64,000 nt of DNA from Allomuricauda sp. (lineage in GTDB: Bacteria; Bacteroidota; Bacteroidia; Flavobacteriales; Flavobacteriaceae): the NCBI RefSeq assembly GCF_013911645.1, contig NZ_JACESV010000003.1, positions 124,001-188,000 of the forward strand, written 5' to 3'. The notes under the pieces were generated by a model, which saw only the letters and a list, made by a program, of their open reading frames with translations, was not told the origin of the DNA and searched no databases. Each line of letters opens with the position of its first letter. The stretch's first letter is position 1. Of this stretch, positions 50,342 to 60,395 are shown piece by piece. Made by a program: the position numbers and the translations under genes.

Positions 50342-51532
50342 TTATTGTTTGGTTGATAGTTTGAACATAGTCCTAGTAGAATACGTTTCCCCAGGATTTA
50401 ACCTAACTGAGGGAAAATTAGCTTGGTTAGGGCTATCTGGATAGTGTTGTGTTTCCAAACAGAACCCAGAACGTTTCCCGTAGGCACCCCCATCCTTTGC
50501 CGGTAATGTGCCATCCAAAAAGTTTCCGCTGTAAAATTGCATGCCCGGCTCATTGGTATACACCTCTAACAATCTACCCGTGTTGGGATGGTACGCCGAA
50601 GCTGCCAAACCAAAATCTTCTTCTCCCTCGTTGAGCACCCAACAATGGTCGTATCCTCCCCCAAGGTCCAACTGTTCATTGTCGGCCTCTATCTCTTCTC
50701 CGATGGATTTAGGCTCTTTAAAGTCAAAAGGAGTTCCAGCAACTTCCCTAAATTCCCCTGTTGGAATCAAACCTCCATCAACCGGCAGGTACGTATCTGC
50801 ATTCAAATAGATCTCATGGTCCAAAACGGGCGTGGAAAGTTGCCCCGAAAGATTAAAATAACTGTGTTGTGTCAAGTTGACAACGGTTGGTTTGTCCGTA
50901 ACAGCTTCATATTGAATATCCAATTCGTTATTATGGGTAAGGGTATAAGTAACTTTTACATCCAATTGTCCAGGGTATCCTTCTTCCCCGTCTTCGCTGG
51001 TGTAGGTAAGCTCCAAAGTCGCTCCCGCTCCTGTATTTTTGGGTATAGCGTTCCAAATTACCTTATCGAATCCTTTTTCTCCTCCGTGAAGGTGATTGTT
51101 ACCATCGTTCGTGGCCAGCGTGTAGGTCTCGCCATCCAAAGAAAACTTCCCATTGGCAATACGGTTCCCATACCGGCCAATAAGTGCTCCAAAGTATGGG
51201 CTACCATCAAGGTATTGTTCCAAACTATCAAAACCTAGGACTATATCCTCGAATTTCCCCTGTTTGTCAGGGGCCGTCCAACGGGTAATGATACCACCAT
51301 AGGTGATGACATCCACTTCCATTCCTGCTTCATTTTTTAAAGTGAATTTCTTCACCTTTGTGCCATCGGGCATTTCCCCAAAGATGGTTTCTTCAATGGG
51401 GCTTTGTTCATTTTCAGTTTTTGCGGTTTCCATTTCTGACTGGCTTTCTTTTTTGTTTTGCTTACAGCCTATAGTTGTAAAGACCAAAAGTAAAACACAG
51501 TAAAATATAGAAGGTTTGGCTATCCTCATCAT
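50342..51532 (-). CDS. galM: Aldose 1-epimerase, lipoprotein
   Basis: A 396-residue mutarotase with a lipobox (FTTIGC, about residue 23), so it acts in the periplasm. Family landmarks: GRYGNRIANGKF, NNHLHGG, HSYFNLSG, the catalytic Glu region MQFYSGNFLDG and GFCLETQHYPDSPN. It would interconvert alpha and beta anomers of arabinose before uptake. Next genes: symporter downstream by 6 bp and araA upstream by 22 bp. Confidence 0.92.
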   Translation of the reverse strand: MMRIAKPSIFYCVLLLVFTTIGCKQNKKESQSEMETAKTENEQSPIEETIFGEMPDGTKVKKFTLKNEAGMEVDVITYGGIITRWTAPDKQGKFEDIVLGFDSLEQYLDGSPYFGALIGRYGNRIANGKFSLDGETYTLATNDGNNHLHGGEKGFDKVIWNAIPKNTGAGATLELTYTSEDGEEGYPGQLDVKVTYTLTHNNELDIQYEAVTDKPTVVNLTQHSYFNLSGQLSTPVLDHEIYLNADTYLPVDGGLIPTGEFREVAGTPFDFKEPKSIGEEIEADNEQLDLGGGYDHCWVLNEGEEDFGLAASAYHPNTGRLLEVYTNEPGMQFYSGNFLDGTLPAKDGGAYGKRSGFCLETQHYPDSPNQANFPSVRLNPGETYSTRTMFKLSTKQ

Positions 51533-51554
51533 TTATAGTTTTATGTTAGTTTGA

Positions 51555-53060
51555 TTACATTCCATGCTGAAACAAATGATAGTATGCTTCGTTCGCGTGG
51601 AGTTGATCTTTAAATGCTCTAAGTTTCGTGTCCGAATCTATAACTAAAAGTTCTATTCCGAAAATATCGGCGAAATCTTCCATGTATTCGGTGGTCAATG
51701 CTTGTGTATACACGGTATGGTGCGCTCCACCAGCATGAATCCATGCGGTAGCGGCCACATCCAGATTTGGTTTTGCGTCCCAAAGCACACGTGCCACAGG
51801 TAATTTTGGTAAATCGGCCATGGGTTCTACGGCTTCTACTTCGTTTACGATCAAACGGAACCTGTTTCCCATATCAATCAATGATGCATTCAGCGCTTCT
51901 CCCGCTGGTGAATCAAAAACCAATCGCACAGGGTCTTCTTTCCCTCCAATACCCAAAGGATGCACTTCGCAAGATGGTTTTGCACTTGCAATGGAAGGAC
52001 AGATCTCCAACATATGCGAGCCCAATACATAATCTTTTTCAGGGGTGAAGTGGTAGGTATAGTCCTCCATGAACGAAGTTCCACCGTCCAATCCGTCGGC
52101 CATTACTTTCATAGTTCTTACCATGGCAGCGGTTTTCCAATCGCCTTCGCCACCAAAACCATATCCGTCGGCCATTAAACGTTGTACTGCAAGGCCTGGC
52201 AACTGTTTTAGGGCCCCAAGGTTCTCGAAAGTGTCGGTAAAGGCCTTAAAACCACCATCGTCCAAGAAGGTTCTGAGTCCCAATTCAATTTTTGCCGAAT
52301 CTATCAAGGATTGACGTTGTGCTCCATTTTTTTGAAGCGATTCCGACAAATTGTAACTGGCTTCGTATTCATCAACCAATTGATCAACGGCATGTTGGTC
52401 CAATCCATCAATAATATTGGTTATATCTGACGAATCATAACCGTTCACAGCTACGCCAAAACGCATTTGAGCGGCGACTTTATCCCCTTCGGTAACAGCA
52501 ACTTCACGCATGTTGTCACCAATACGAGCGACTTTCATGTGTTGCAATTCGTCTGCCCCCAAAGCAACTCTCGCCCAAATAGTTAGTTTTTGTTGCACGC
52601 GCTCATCTTTCCAATGACCGACCACTACTTTGCGATTTTTGCGCATTCTGGACATCATAAATCCAAACTCACGGTCACCATGCGCGGATTGGTTCAGGTT
52701 CATAAAGTCCATATCAATATTATCCCAAGGGATTTCAGCATTAAATTGCGTATGTAGATGACACAATGGCTTACTCAATATTTTAAGGCCGGCAATCCAC
52801 ATTTTTGCCGGTGAAAAGGTATGCATCCATGCTACCAAACCAATGCAGGATGGATTGTTGCTTGCTTCACGACAAAGAGCGGTTATTTCTTGAGGTGTGG
52901 TAACAATGGGTTTAAAAACCAAGGTGACAGGCAATTTTCCAGCTGCATTCAATCCATCAACAATATCTTTTGAATTGGCGGCCACTTGTTTTAAAGTCTC
53001 TGGTCCGTACAAATGTTGGCTTCCTGTTACAAACCAGATTTCTTTTTTAGATATTTTCAT
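51555..53060 (-). CDS. araA: L-arabinose isomerase
   Basis: A 501-residue enzyme of the usual length. It starts with [17 protein letters not shown], includes [14 protein letters not shown] and [12 protein letters not shown], and has the metal and active-site segments [10 protein letters not shown] and [10 protein letters not shown]. It converts L-arabinose to L-ribulose in the cytoplasm. 14 bp downstream of araD. Confidence 0.97.
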   Translation of the reverse strand: MKISKKEIWFVTGSQHLYGPETLKQVAANSKDIVDGLNAAGKLPVTLVFKPIVTTPQEITALCREASNNPSCIGLVAWMHTFSPAKMWIAGLKILSKPLCHLHTQFNAEIPWDNIDMDFMNLNQSAHGDREFGFMMSRMRKNRKVVVGHWKDERVQQKLTIWARVALGADELQHMKVARIGDNMREVAVTEGDKVAAQMRFGVAVNGYDSSDITNIIDGLDQHAVDQLVDEYEASYNLSESLQKNGAQRQSLIDSAKIELGLRTFLDDGGFKAFTDTFENLGALKQLPGLAVQRLMADGYGFGGEGDWKTAAMVRTMKVMADGLDGGTSFMEDYTYHFTPEKDYVLGSHMLEICPSIASAKPSCEVHPLGIGGKEDPVRLVFDSPAGEALNASLIDMGNRFRLIVNEVEAVEPMADLPKLPVARVLWDAKPNLDVAATAWIHAGGAHHTVYTQALTTEYMEDFADIFGIELLVIDSDTKLRAFKDQLHANEAYYHLFQHGM

Positions 53061-53074
53061 TTACTGTAATTTTT

Positions 53075-53776
53075 TTATTGACCGTAGTAAGCATTTTTTC
53101 CGTGCTTACGTTCGTAGTGTTTTTTTATTAGTGAATCTTTTAATCTAGGCGTTTGGGGGTTTATCTGTAAGGTCAAGTAGGCCATTTGGGCCACTGTCTC
53201 CAACACTTTGGTATTGTAAACCGCCTTGGCCGCGTTTTTGCCCCAAGCAAATGGGCCATGGTTTCCAATGAGTATCATTTCAACCTCGTTGTAATCCAAA
53301 TTTCTTTCCTTGAAGCAATCCAAGATTTGGATGCCCGTATTGTGCTCGTAATTTCCTTCAATCAGTTCATCTGCCATCGGCGGGGCACAGGGAATATCTT
53401 GTGTAAGGTGATCGGCATGTGTGGTTCCAAAAATTGGAATATCCCTTTGCGCCTGCGCCCAGGAAACGGAATACATGGCATGGGTATGGGCCACTCCACC
53501 AATATTTTCCCATTTTTTATAAAGATAACTATGGGTTTTGGTGTCGGATGATGGCCTAAGGTTTCCTTCAACCACATTATTATCGTAATCCACAATTACG
53601 ATATCCGCTGGTTTTAGGGTTTCGTATGGCACACCACTGGGTTTTATAGCGAAAACAGCATTGTCCCTGTCCACGGCACTTACATTACCAAAGGTGTATA
53701 TGACCAACCCCAGGGCATTGAGTTCCATGTTCGCCTCGTAGCATTCTTCCTTAAGCGATTTGTATTTTGAGCTCAT
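53075..53776 (-). CDS. araD: L-ribulose-5-phosphate 4-epimerase
   Basis: A 233-residue class II aldolase-type epimerase. It shows GNVSAVDRD, the phosphate loop RPSSDTKTH, and the zinc histidines in HTHAMYSVSWAQ. It makes D-xylulose 5-phosphate for the pentose phosphate pathway. It is placed between araB (3-bp gap) and araA. Confidence 0.96.
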   Translation of the reverse strand: MSSKYKSLKEECYEANMELNALGLVIYTFGNVSAVDRDNAVFAIKPSGVPYETLKPADIVIVDYDNNVVEGNLRPSSDTKTHSYLYKKWENIGGVAHTHAMYSVSWAQAQRDIPIFGTTHADHLTQDIPCAPPMADELIEGNYEHNTGIQILDCFKERNLDYNEVEMILIGNHGPFAWGKNAAKAVYNTKVLETVAQMAYLTLQINPQTPRLKDSLIKKHYERKHGKNAYYGQ

Positions 53777-53779
53777 GGC

Positions 53780-55456
53780 TTATTTGTTTTTGTTGGTTTG
53801 CTGTTCCACAAAACTTCCAAGTTGTTTGTAGTCTTCCAATAATTTGGCGTACACTTCCACTTGGGAGGACTGTGGAGAATATTCTGCTTCAAAGTCACTT
53901 CCCATTACTTTACTGGCCTCGATCACATTTTTATGGATACCTGATGCCACCGCAGCATAAATAGCTGCTCCTAAAGCGGGTGCTTGGTCCGATTCTGCCA
54001 CTTTTATGGGCATGTTCAATACGTTGGCCAAGGTTTGCATAATAAAAGGTGACTTCCTTGCCACCCCACCGATACCGATTACGGTCTCGATTTTCACCCC
54101 TTCCTCTTCAAACCGGTCCACGATCATTTTGGAACCAAAGCAAATGGCATTGACCAAGGCCTTGAAAATATGGGGGGCTTTGGTTCCCAATGATATTCCC
54201 GAAATGGCACTTTTTAATTCTTGATCGGCATCCGGGGTTCTTCTACCATTTACCCAATCCAAGGCAACTGGCACAGCTTCGGCAAGTGGGATATTTTCTG
54301 CTTGTTCTGCCAAAGAGCGAATAAATTTTGATTCCACCTCGGCTTTAAGCTCGGCTTTTTGTTCTTCGGAAAGCACTTTGGAGTTCAAAACTAGATTATC
54401 AATGGGCCATTGCAATACGCTTTTGAACCAGGCCAACACATCGCCAAAGGCAGACTGTCCGGCTTCGAGACCGACCATTCCCGGGATTACTGAACCATCA
54501 ACCTGGCCACAAATACCTTTGACGGTCTTGTCGCCAATGGCTTCATTGGAGGACACCATAATGTCACAGGTGGATGTACCCATGACCCTTACAAGTGCGT
54601 GATGGTCCACTTTGGCACCAACTGCCCCTGCATGGGCATCAAAAGTACCTACGGCAATCACGGTATCGGTGGTTAGGCCCAATTTGCCCGCCCATTCTTT
54701 GTTTAGATTTCCTGCTATTTCGTTGGATGTAAATGTTTCTTCGTACAAATTATCACGAAGTGAGGCCAAGTAGGGGTCCAGTTTTGATAAAAATGCCGCA
54801 TCGGGCAGTCCGCCCCAGCTTTCGTGCCACATGGCCTTGTGGCCTGCTGCGCATCTGCTACGCTTGAATTTTTTCAAATCCTTTTCATCTGCCAAGAGAT
54901 AGGTGATAAAATCGCAATGCTCCATCCACGTGTGTGTGGCATCGATTACATCTTTGTCTTCCCTGGCCACATGGAGTATTTTGGCCCAGAACCATTCCGA
55001 AGAATAGATCCCGCCTTCGTACTTGGTGTAATCCTCACCGCCCCAATTTCTTGCCAATTCGTTAATCTCGTTGGCTTCCTTAACCGCGGTATGGTCCTTC
55101 CAAAGTACCATCATAGCATTTGGATTTTCCTCAAAACCCGGCACCATGGCCAATGCCGTCCCATCTTGGGTCACTGGCATGGGCGAAGAGCCTGTGGTAT
55201 CGATACAGATTCCTTTTACGGTTTCCGGGGCCACCCCACTCTGTTGTACCACAGAGGTTATGGTGTGTTCCAATCCTTCGATATGATCCAGGGGGTGCTG
55301 CCGGAATTGGTTGATTTCCGGCTTGCAATATTTCTGTGCCTTCCATCTGGGATACCAAAATACTTCCGATGCCAGTTCCGCCCCATTTTGGGTATCAATC
55401 AGTACAGCTCTTACTGAATCGGAACCATAATCAACTCCTATTACGTATGCTTTCAT
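53780..55456 (-). CDS. araB: L-ribulokinase
   Basis: A 558-residue FGGY-family kinase. The N-terminal ATPase fold starts VIGVDYGSDSVRAVLID, and the family signature region is seen at GTFDAHAGAVGAK and IGIGGVARKSPFIMQTLAN. It phosphorylates L-ribulose using ATP. It begins the araB-araD-araA-galM-symporter run; a 19-bp palindrome lies about 120 bp upstream. Confidence 0.96.
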   Translation of the reverse strand: MKAYVIGVDYGSDSVRAVLIDTQNGAELASEVFWYPRWKAQKYCKPEINQFRQHPLDHIEGLEHTITSVVQQSGVAPETVKGICIDTTGSSPMPVTQDGTALAMVPGFEENPNAMMVLWKDHTAVKEANEINELARNWGGEDYTKYEGGIYSSEWFWAKILHVAREDKDVIDATHTWMEHCDFITYLLADEKDLKKFKRSRCAAGHKAMWHESWGGLPDAAFLSKLDPYLASLRDNLYEETFTSNEIAGNLNKEWAGKLGLTTDTVIAVGTFDAHAGAVGAKVDHHALVRVMGTSTCDIMVSSNEAIGDKTVKGICGQVDGSVIPGMVGLEAGQSAFGDVLAWFKSVLQWPIDNLVLNSKVLSEEQKAELKAEVESKFIRSLAEQAENIPLAEAVPVALDWVNGRRTPDADQELKSAISGISLGTKAPHIFKALVNAICFGSKMIVDRFEEEGVKIETVIGIGGVARKSPFIMQTLANVLNMPIKVAESDQAPALGAAIYAAVASGIHKNVIEASKVMGSDFEAEYSPQSSQVEVYAKLLEDYKQLGSFVEQQTNKNK

Positions 55457-55575
55457 TGTGTTGGTCAGTCTTCATAGGGCATTTTCAATGCCCGGTGTTG
55501 TATTTGTGTAAAATCTGATTTTTAATATATCAACATGAATAACTTTTAAACCATAACCTATTTTCGATACAATTC

Positions 55576-55594
55576 TTCAAAACGCTGTTTTGAA
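55576..55594. promoter_or_regulatory. Perfect palindrome upstream of araB
   Basis: TTCAAAAC-GCT-GTTTTGAA, two 8-bp arms around 3 bp, in the 268-bp spacer between GH127 and araB. No T-run follows on the minus strand, so an operator fits better than a terminator. It differs from the dyad near araR. Confidence 0.5.
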
Positions 55595-55724
55595 AAACCA
55601 CTCAAATTGACGGTTTTGAACATAAACACACTTCAGTTCGAGTTTTTTTTGGTCGATTTTTAAAAAAATGTCCGAAAAATGTATCATGAACAAGTGTTTT
55701 TTTTATCCATTATTCAAATTAATC

Positions 55725-57716
55725 TCAATCCATATTACCTTCTGCCTTAGCTGGCAACCATACCTTCATTTTCCCGATTCCCCTATTGGACCAAGCATAA
55801 TAGGGTATGGCGGTCAATTTTTTGTTAGATATGGTATTGACACCTCCCAATAGCTCAGGTTGCTTCTCCACATTGAACTCGTCACTCGGGGTCAATTGGA
55901 TATCATCAAAGCTACCTTTGTTATCAATTTCCTCAACTGCATAAACCATTGGGCCATATTCCAAGGACATTTTACCCTTGTTTTCCTCCACCAGTTGATC
56001 GGCTTCCACCTTTCTTACCTCCATCGGAAATTCCAGTTCTAACACATCCCCCTTTGTCCACTCCCTTGAAATGGTGAAATAACCGTCTTCGGCTTGAACA
56101 TCGAGTTCTTCGCCGTTCAGGCTTATCTTGTTTGTTATGTTTGTGGTTGTGGCATATTGGTAAAGGTTCCCGGGCAATACTTCGTTCCTAGCCCAGCCGG
56201 GAATCCTGAGTTTCATGGCAAAGTTTCCTTTTTCCTCTTTTGGGTCGATGGAGATTTTTACCTTTCCGTTCCAAGGGTATGAGGTTTCCTGTGATAGTTT
56301 TACGGTTTGAGATTTAAGGTCTACCGTGGCATCGTTCGCTGCGTATAGGTTTACAAAAATCGTATCGTCCGTTTTGGAATAGATCAGACCGGGCATTGCG
56401 GGAAGGAATCGTATGACGTTGGTGGGGCAACAGGAACAATCGAACCAGTCCTTTCGGGTGCAGGCCCCTTGATTGAATTTGTATACCCCATCGGATTCCA
56501 AGGCATTGGGATAAAAGAATTTTTGACCGTCCAAAGAGAGTCCAGAGATCAACCCATTGTACAGGGTTCGTTCAATCACATCAAAATATTTTACATCCCC
56601 TGTCAGGTTGTGCAATCTGTGGTTCCAATAGACATCGCCAATGGCCGCACAAGTTTCGTTGTAGGCCGTCAGGTTGGGCAATTCGTAGTTCTCACCAAAA
56701 GCCTCCCCTTCATGTTTGGCGCCGATTCCACCGGTGATGTACATTTTCTTGTTCACCATATTGTCCCAAAGGGCGTTTACCGCTTTTAAATATGCAGTAT
56801 CCTTTTCAATGGCTGCTATGTCCGTCATACCGGCGTACATATATACTGCTCGTACGGCATGCCCCACCACTTCATCTTGGTCTATAACGGGCACATGATC
56901 CTGGGAATAATCACCAAAAAGTTCGTGGTGCTTCGGTTTTCCTCTATGGTCCAGGAAGTATTTGGCCAAATCAAAATAGTCCTTCTTTCCAGTAGTTTGA
57001 TAGAGTTTGATCAAACCTGTTTCAATGATCTGGTGTCCTGGCACAGCAGCAATTTTACCTTCCCCCTCACCAAAGGTCTGCACCATCAGGTCGGCATTTT
57101 TTATGGCAATATCCAGAAAGTTTCGCTTCCCGGTAGCCTTGTAATGCACTACGGCAGCTTCGAACAAATGTCCTGCATTATAGAGTTCGTGGCTCATGTC
57201 CAAAGATTCCCAACGTTCGCCCTTGTCCACCTTTACCCAACTTGCCGGGGGTTTTGCGGGGTCTATGGTCCGCCAGGTAGTAAGATATCCGTCCGTTTCC
57301 TGCCCCACTTTTATGATGGACACCAAGGAATCCAGCAATTTTTCCAGTTCGGGGTTGGGTGCGCTGATCAGCGAATTGGAGGCTCCCTCTATAATCTTAT
57401 ACACATCCGTATCATCAAAGGGCATGGCCCCTTTAACCGAGCCTTCCATCTCACCGCCGGCAATCAAAAAGTTATCGAACCGTCCCTCTTCCCTACATTT
57501 TTCTATGGCATATTCGATGGTTTTTTCCTGTACCCTTTGGATGATGGGCAGCCAAAAATCGTCGTGCACTTTTACATTTCTGATATTTATGGGCTCAATG
57601 GGATACCCAGATGCCACATGGGCCTTCTCCTTGCTCTCTTGTTGTTTTTCTGGCTGCTCTTTACATGATGTGGTCAACACCAGAAAACTGGTCATTGCCA
57701 ATAATGTTTTTTTCAT
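55725..57716 (-). CDS. GH127 beta-L-arabinofuranosidase-type lipoprotein
   Basis: A 663-residue lipoprotein, lipobox LTTSC (about residue 18). GH127 features: the (alpha/alpha)6 barrel, GIGAKHEGEAFGENYELPN with the expected glutamate, and the cysteine cluster WFDCSCCPTN, which in GH127 provides the Cys nucleophile and zinc ligands. It would remove beta-L-arabinofuranosyl residues at the surface or in the periplasm. It lies 6 bp after GH51 in the same operon. Confidence 0.9.
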   Translation of the reverse strand: MKKTLLAMTSFLVLTTSCKEQPEKQQESKEKAHVASGYPIEPINIRNVKVHDDFWLPIIQRVQEKTIEYAIEKCREEGRFDNFLIAGGEMEGSVKGAMPFDDTDVYKIIEGASNSLISAPNPELEKLLDSLVSIIKVGQETDGYLTTWRTIDPAKPPASWVKVDKGERWESLDMSHELYNAGHLFEAAVVHYKATGKRNFLDIAIKNADLMVQTFGEGEGKIAAVPGHQIIETGLIKLYQTTGKKDYFDLAKYFLDHRGKPKHHELFGDYSQDHVPVIDQDEVVGHAVRAVYMYAGMTDIAAIEKDTAYLKAVNALWDNMVNKKMYITGGIGAKHEGEAFGENYELPNLTAYNETCAAIGDVYWNHRLHNLTGDVKYFDVIERTLYNGLISGLSLDGQKFFYPNALESDGVYKFNQGACTRKDWFDCSCCPTNVIRFLPAMPGLIYSKTDDTIFVNLYAANDATVDLKSQTVKLSQETSYPWNGKVKISIDPKEEKGNFAMKLRIPGWARNEVLPGNLYQYATTTNITNKISLNGEELDVQAEDGYFTISREWTKGDVLELEFPMEVRKVEADQLVEENKGKMSLEYGPMVYAVEEIDNKGSFDDIQLTPSDEFNVEKQPELLGGVNTISNKKLTAIPYYAWSNRGIGKMKVWLPAKAEGNMD

Positions 57717-57722
57717 TTGGTG

Positions 57723-59255
57723 CTATTTTCCTTGTAAAACAATAAGCGAGTGTGCGGGAACGACAAGCGAGATTTTCCCTTTTTTCAATTTGGCTCCTTT
57801 GAATTCCTTTGGGGTCACTTTTTCGGGGTCATCAAAGGAATTATAGTCCTGCAACCTATCCGATGTCAAAACCTGTCCATTGATGTTTTTGATGTCCAGA
57901 CCGGAAATATCCAGTTCTACGGACATATTGTTTTCAGGGTCTATGTTCACCAAGGAGATATGGATTTTGCCCGCTTCATCCCTTGACGCGGATACAGATA
58001 GGGCCGGAAGTCCCCTGAACATTTTATTTTTATCAATTTTGGATGGCAACAACTGCGCATCTTGGTGCACTTTGTACATGTGCATGACATGGTAAGTGGG
58101 GGTTTTGATCATTTTCTCCTCGTCAGTAAGGATCACGGCCTGTAGCACATTGACCATTTGGGCCAGATTGGCCATTTTCACCCTTCGGGCGTGGTTATTG
58201 AACGTATTGAGCACGGTTCCTGCGATCATTACATCACGGATGGTGTTCTGTTGGTAAAGTACTCCGTTTTTTACTTCGGGCTCGGCATCGTACCAGCCTC
58301 CCCACTCGTCCACAAAAAGGTCCACTTTCCCTTCGGGATCGTACTTGTCCATGATCTCGATGTGCTTGGTGACGTACTCTTCCATTTTCAGCGCCTGCTC
58401 CATCGACTTGAAGTAGATCTCATCGTCGAAATTGACAGATGGCCCTTTGTTGGACCAATCAATCACTGCGTAATCGTGAAGGGCCACGGCCTCCATTAAT
58501 TCATGAGGTACATTTTTCATAAGGGTTTCCGTCCAGTGATAATCATCTTCCGATGCACCTGATGCAATCCTATATACTTCCGTATCACCAGACCAACCGG
58601 GCATGAAAGTGGCATATTGTCTGTAGATATCCGCGTAGTATTCCGCTGTCATGTTGCCACCACAGCCCCAGGTTTCGTTGCCAACCCCCCAATATTTTAC
58701 TTTCCACGGCTCTTCCCTGCCATTTTCACGGCGCCAATCGGCCATGGGACTGATCCCGTCATGGTTGGTGTACTGTACCCAGTCTATCAACTCCTGTACA
58801 GTGCCACTGCCCACATTGGCAGAGAGGTAGGGTTCCGCACCCAATTCTTCACAAAGGTTCAAAAAGTTATGGGTCCCAAAACTGTTGTCCTCTGTGGTTC
58901 CGCCCCACCATCGGTTCACGATGGTAGGTCTATCTTCTTTGGGCCCTACCCCATCTTTCCAGTGGTAGGTATCCGCAAAACAACCTCCTGGCCACCTTAA
59001 ATTAGGGATATTGAGTTCCTTGAGGGCCTCGATAATATCATTTCGGACTCCATCGGTATTGGGAATGATTTTGTTTTCCTCCCCAACATAAAGCCCCTCA
59101 TAAATACAACGTCCCAGATGTTCGGCAAAATGGCCATAGATGTGTTTACTAATTTGCGGCGAATCGGATTCTTCTGTTATTTGAACCACAACCGATTGTT
59201 GTGCGGACAACTGCATTGAGAAGATCAAGCTGAAAAGTAAGGCAAAATATTTCAT
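57723..59255 (-). CDS. GH51 alpha-L-arabinofuranosidase, exported
   Basis: A 510-residue enzyme with a signal peptide of about 18 residues. The acid/base Glu is in YWGVGNETWG and the nucleophile Glu in FVDEWGGWYD, both intact, within a TIM barrel; a C-terminal beta-sandwich follows. It releases L-arabinose from arabinan or arabinoxylan side chains. First gene of the GH51-GH127 run, and divergent from araR. Confidence 0.95.
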   Translation of the reverse strand: MKYFALLFSLIFSMQLSAQQSVVVQITEESDSPQISKHIYGHFAEHLGRCIYEGLYVGEENKIIPNTDGVRNDIIEALKELNIPNLRWPGGCFADTYHWKDGVGPKEDRPTIVNRWWGGTTEDNSFGTHNFLNLCEELGAEPYLSANVGSGTVQELIDWVQYTNHDGISPMADWRRENGREEPWKVKYWGVGNETWGCGGNMTAEYYADIYRQYATFMPGWSGDTEVYRIASGASEDDYHWTETLMKNVPHELMEAVALHDYAVIDWSNKGPSVNFDDEIYFKSMEQALKMEEYVTKHIEIMDKYDPEGKVDLFVDEWGGWYDAEPEVKNGVLYQQNTIRDVMIAGTVLNTFNNHARRVKMANLAQMVNVLQAVILTDEEKMIKTPTYHVMHMYKVHQDAQLLPSKIDKNKMFRGLPALSVSASRDEAGKIHISLVNIDPENNMSVELDISGLDIKNINGQVLTSDRLQDYNSFDDPEKVTPKEFKGAKLKKGKISLVVPAHSLIVLQGK

Positions 59256-59600
59256 AAAAAACTGAATTACGGATTACAAAAAGTCAAAAAAAGACCACGA
59301 ACCTACTATGGTCTTAACTATATATCATTAAACTTAAACCAATCCAAACAAGTCGACTTGGTCAACTATTGAAGGTCATTTTTTTAAGTGTTGTTTTTAC
59401 ATTTATAAATATAGCAAAAGTTTTTGCGTTAAAACAAATTAAATTACAATTTTTATGTGTTTAATTTACACAATTAAAACTAAAAATACATTTAACTGAT
59501 TTTATGGACCTTAAATATCCCCAAGTATCAAGCAATTATTTATTATTGTGAATTTTGGAGAGACCAAAAGTGATTTTGGGGCCATTTCAGTACTGGATAT
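59256..59600. promoter_or_regulatory. Divergent control region of GH51 and araR, with AraR-site candidate
   Basis: A 345-bp AT-rich spacer. TGTGT-TTAATTT-ACACA at 59456-59472 is a clear dyad and the best candidate operator of the Nudix regulator. A small hairpin (AAGACCA/TGGTCTT, 59291-59315) lies in the GH51 leader. On the + strand TTTTG (59574-59578) and GATATTTG (59596-59603) form a weak promoter for araR. Confidence 0.5.
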
Positions 59601-59636
59601 TTGTCAAAAAAAGTTAGTTTTAAGAATTTAGAGCCC

Positions 59637-60374
59637 ATGGAAATACCCAAAGAAGCGAAATTGACCAAGGATATCAACACACAACTCAATTTCTATCAAA
59701 AAGAAGACCAAGTACTTTTGGCCGTGGACTGCATTATTTTTGGTTTCGACAAAACCAACCTGAAAATTTTGCTGATCAAACGAAATTTTGAACCTGAAAA
59801 GGGAAAATGGTCCCTAATCGGTGGGTTCTTGAAAAAAAATGAAAATCTCGACCAAGCTGCGATACGGGTGCTGAACACCCTCACCGGATTGAGCGATATT
59901 TACATGGAACAGCTCTACACCTACAGTAAAGTGGATCGAGACCCTGGGCAACGCACCATATCGGTGGCATATTTTGCTCTGATCGATGTGGATTCCCACC
60001 AGTTTGACGGGATTCAAATCGATTCTGCCCGTTGGTTCGACCTTGATGAAGCTCCCGAACTGATTTTTGACCATAATGAAATGATCCGGAAGGCCATTTC
60101 AAGATTACAGCGTAGGGCCATGACCATGCCCATCGGTTTTGAACTGCTCCCTGAAAAGTTCACCATGCGCCAACTTCAAAACCTGTACGAATCCATTTTG
60201 GACAAAAAACTGGATAAGCGCAACTTCATCAACAAGATCAATTCTTTGGACGTACTGGTAAAATTGGACGAAAAGGACATGACCGTCTCACGCAAGGGTG
60301 CCTATCTGTATGTTTTTGACAAAGAGAAGTACGAGAAAAAGGTCGAGGAAGACGGGTTCAGTTTCAAACTGTGA
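59637..60374 (+). CDS. araR: Nudix-family transcriptional regulator, AraR-like
   Basis: About 245 residues from the ATG at 59637; an in-frame TTG at 59601 falls within the putative -7 box and is less likely. Residues about 25-150 form a Nudix fold, but the Nudix box is degenerate: GGFLKKNENLDQAAIRVLNT lacks the catalytic REUXEE glutamates. The C-terminal part (about 160-240) is the winged helix of NrtR-type regulators (FTMRQLQNLYESIL). Nudix AraR proteins repress arabinose genes in Bacteroides and respond to L-arabinose. Its position between GH51 and GH43 supports that role. Confidence 0.85.
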   Translation: MEIPKEAKLTKDINTQLNFYQKEDQVLLAVDCIIFGFDKTNLKILLIKRNFEPEKGKWSLIGGFLKKNENLDQAAIRVLNTLTGLSDIYMEQLYTYSKVDRDPGQRTISVAYFALIDVDSHQFDGIQIDSARWFDLDEAPELIFDHNEMIRKAISRLQRRAMTMPIGFELLPEKFTMRQLQNLYESILDKKLDKRNFINKINSLDVLVKLDEKDMTVSRKGAYLYVFDKEKYEKKVEEDGFSFKL

Positions 60375-60395
60375 CCATTGTCAAAAGCTGTTCTG

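Noticed and set aside
59637..60374. An active Nudix hydrolase
   Set aside because: The catalytic glutamates of the Nudix box are missing and a winged helix follows, so a regulator is the better call.
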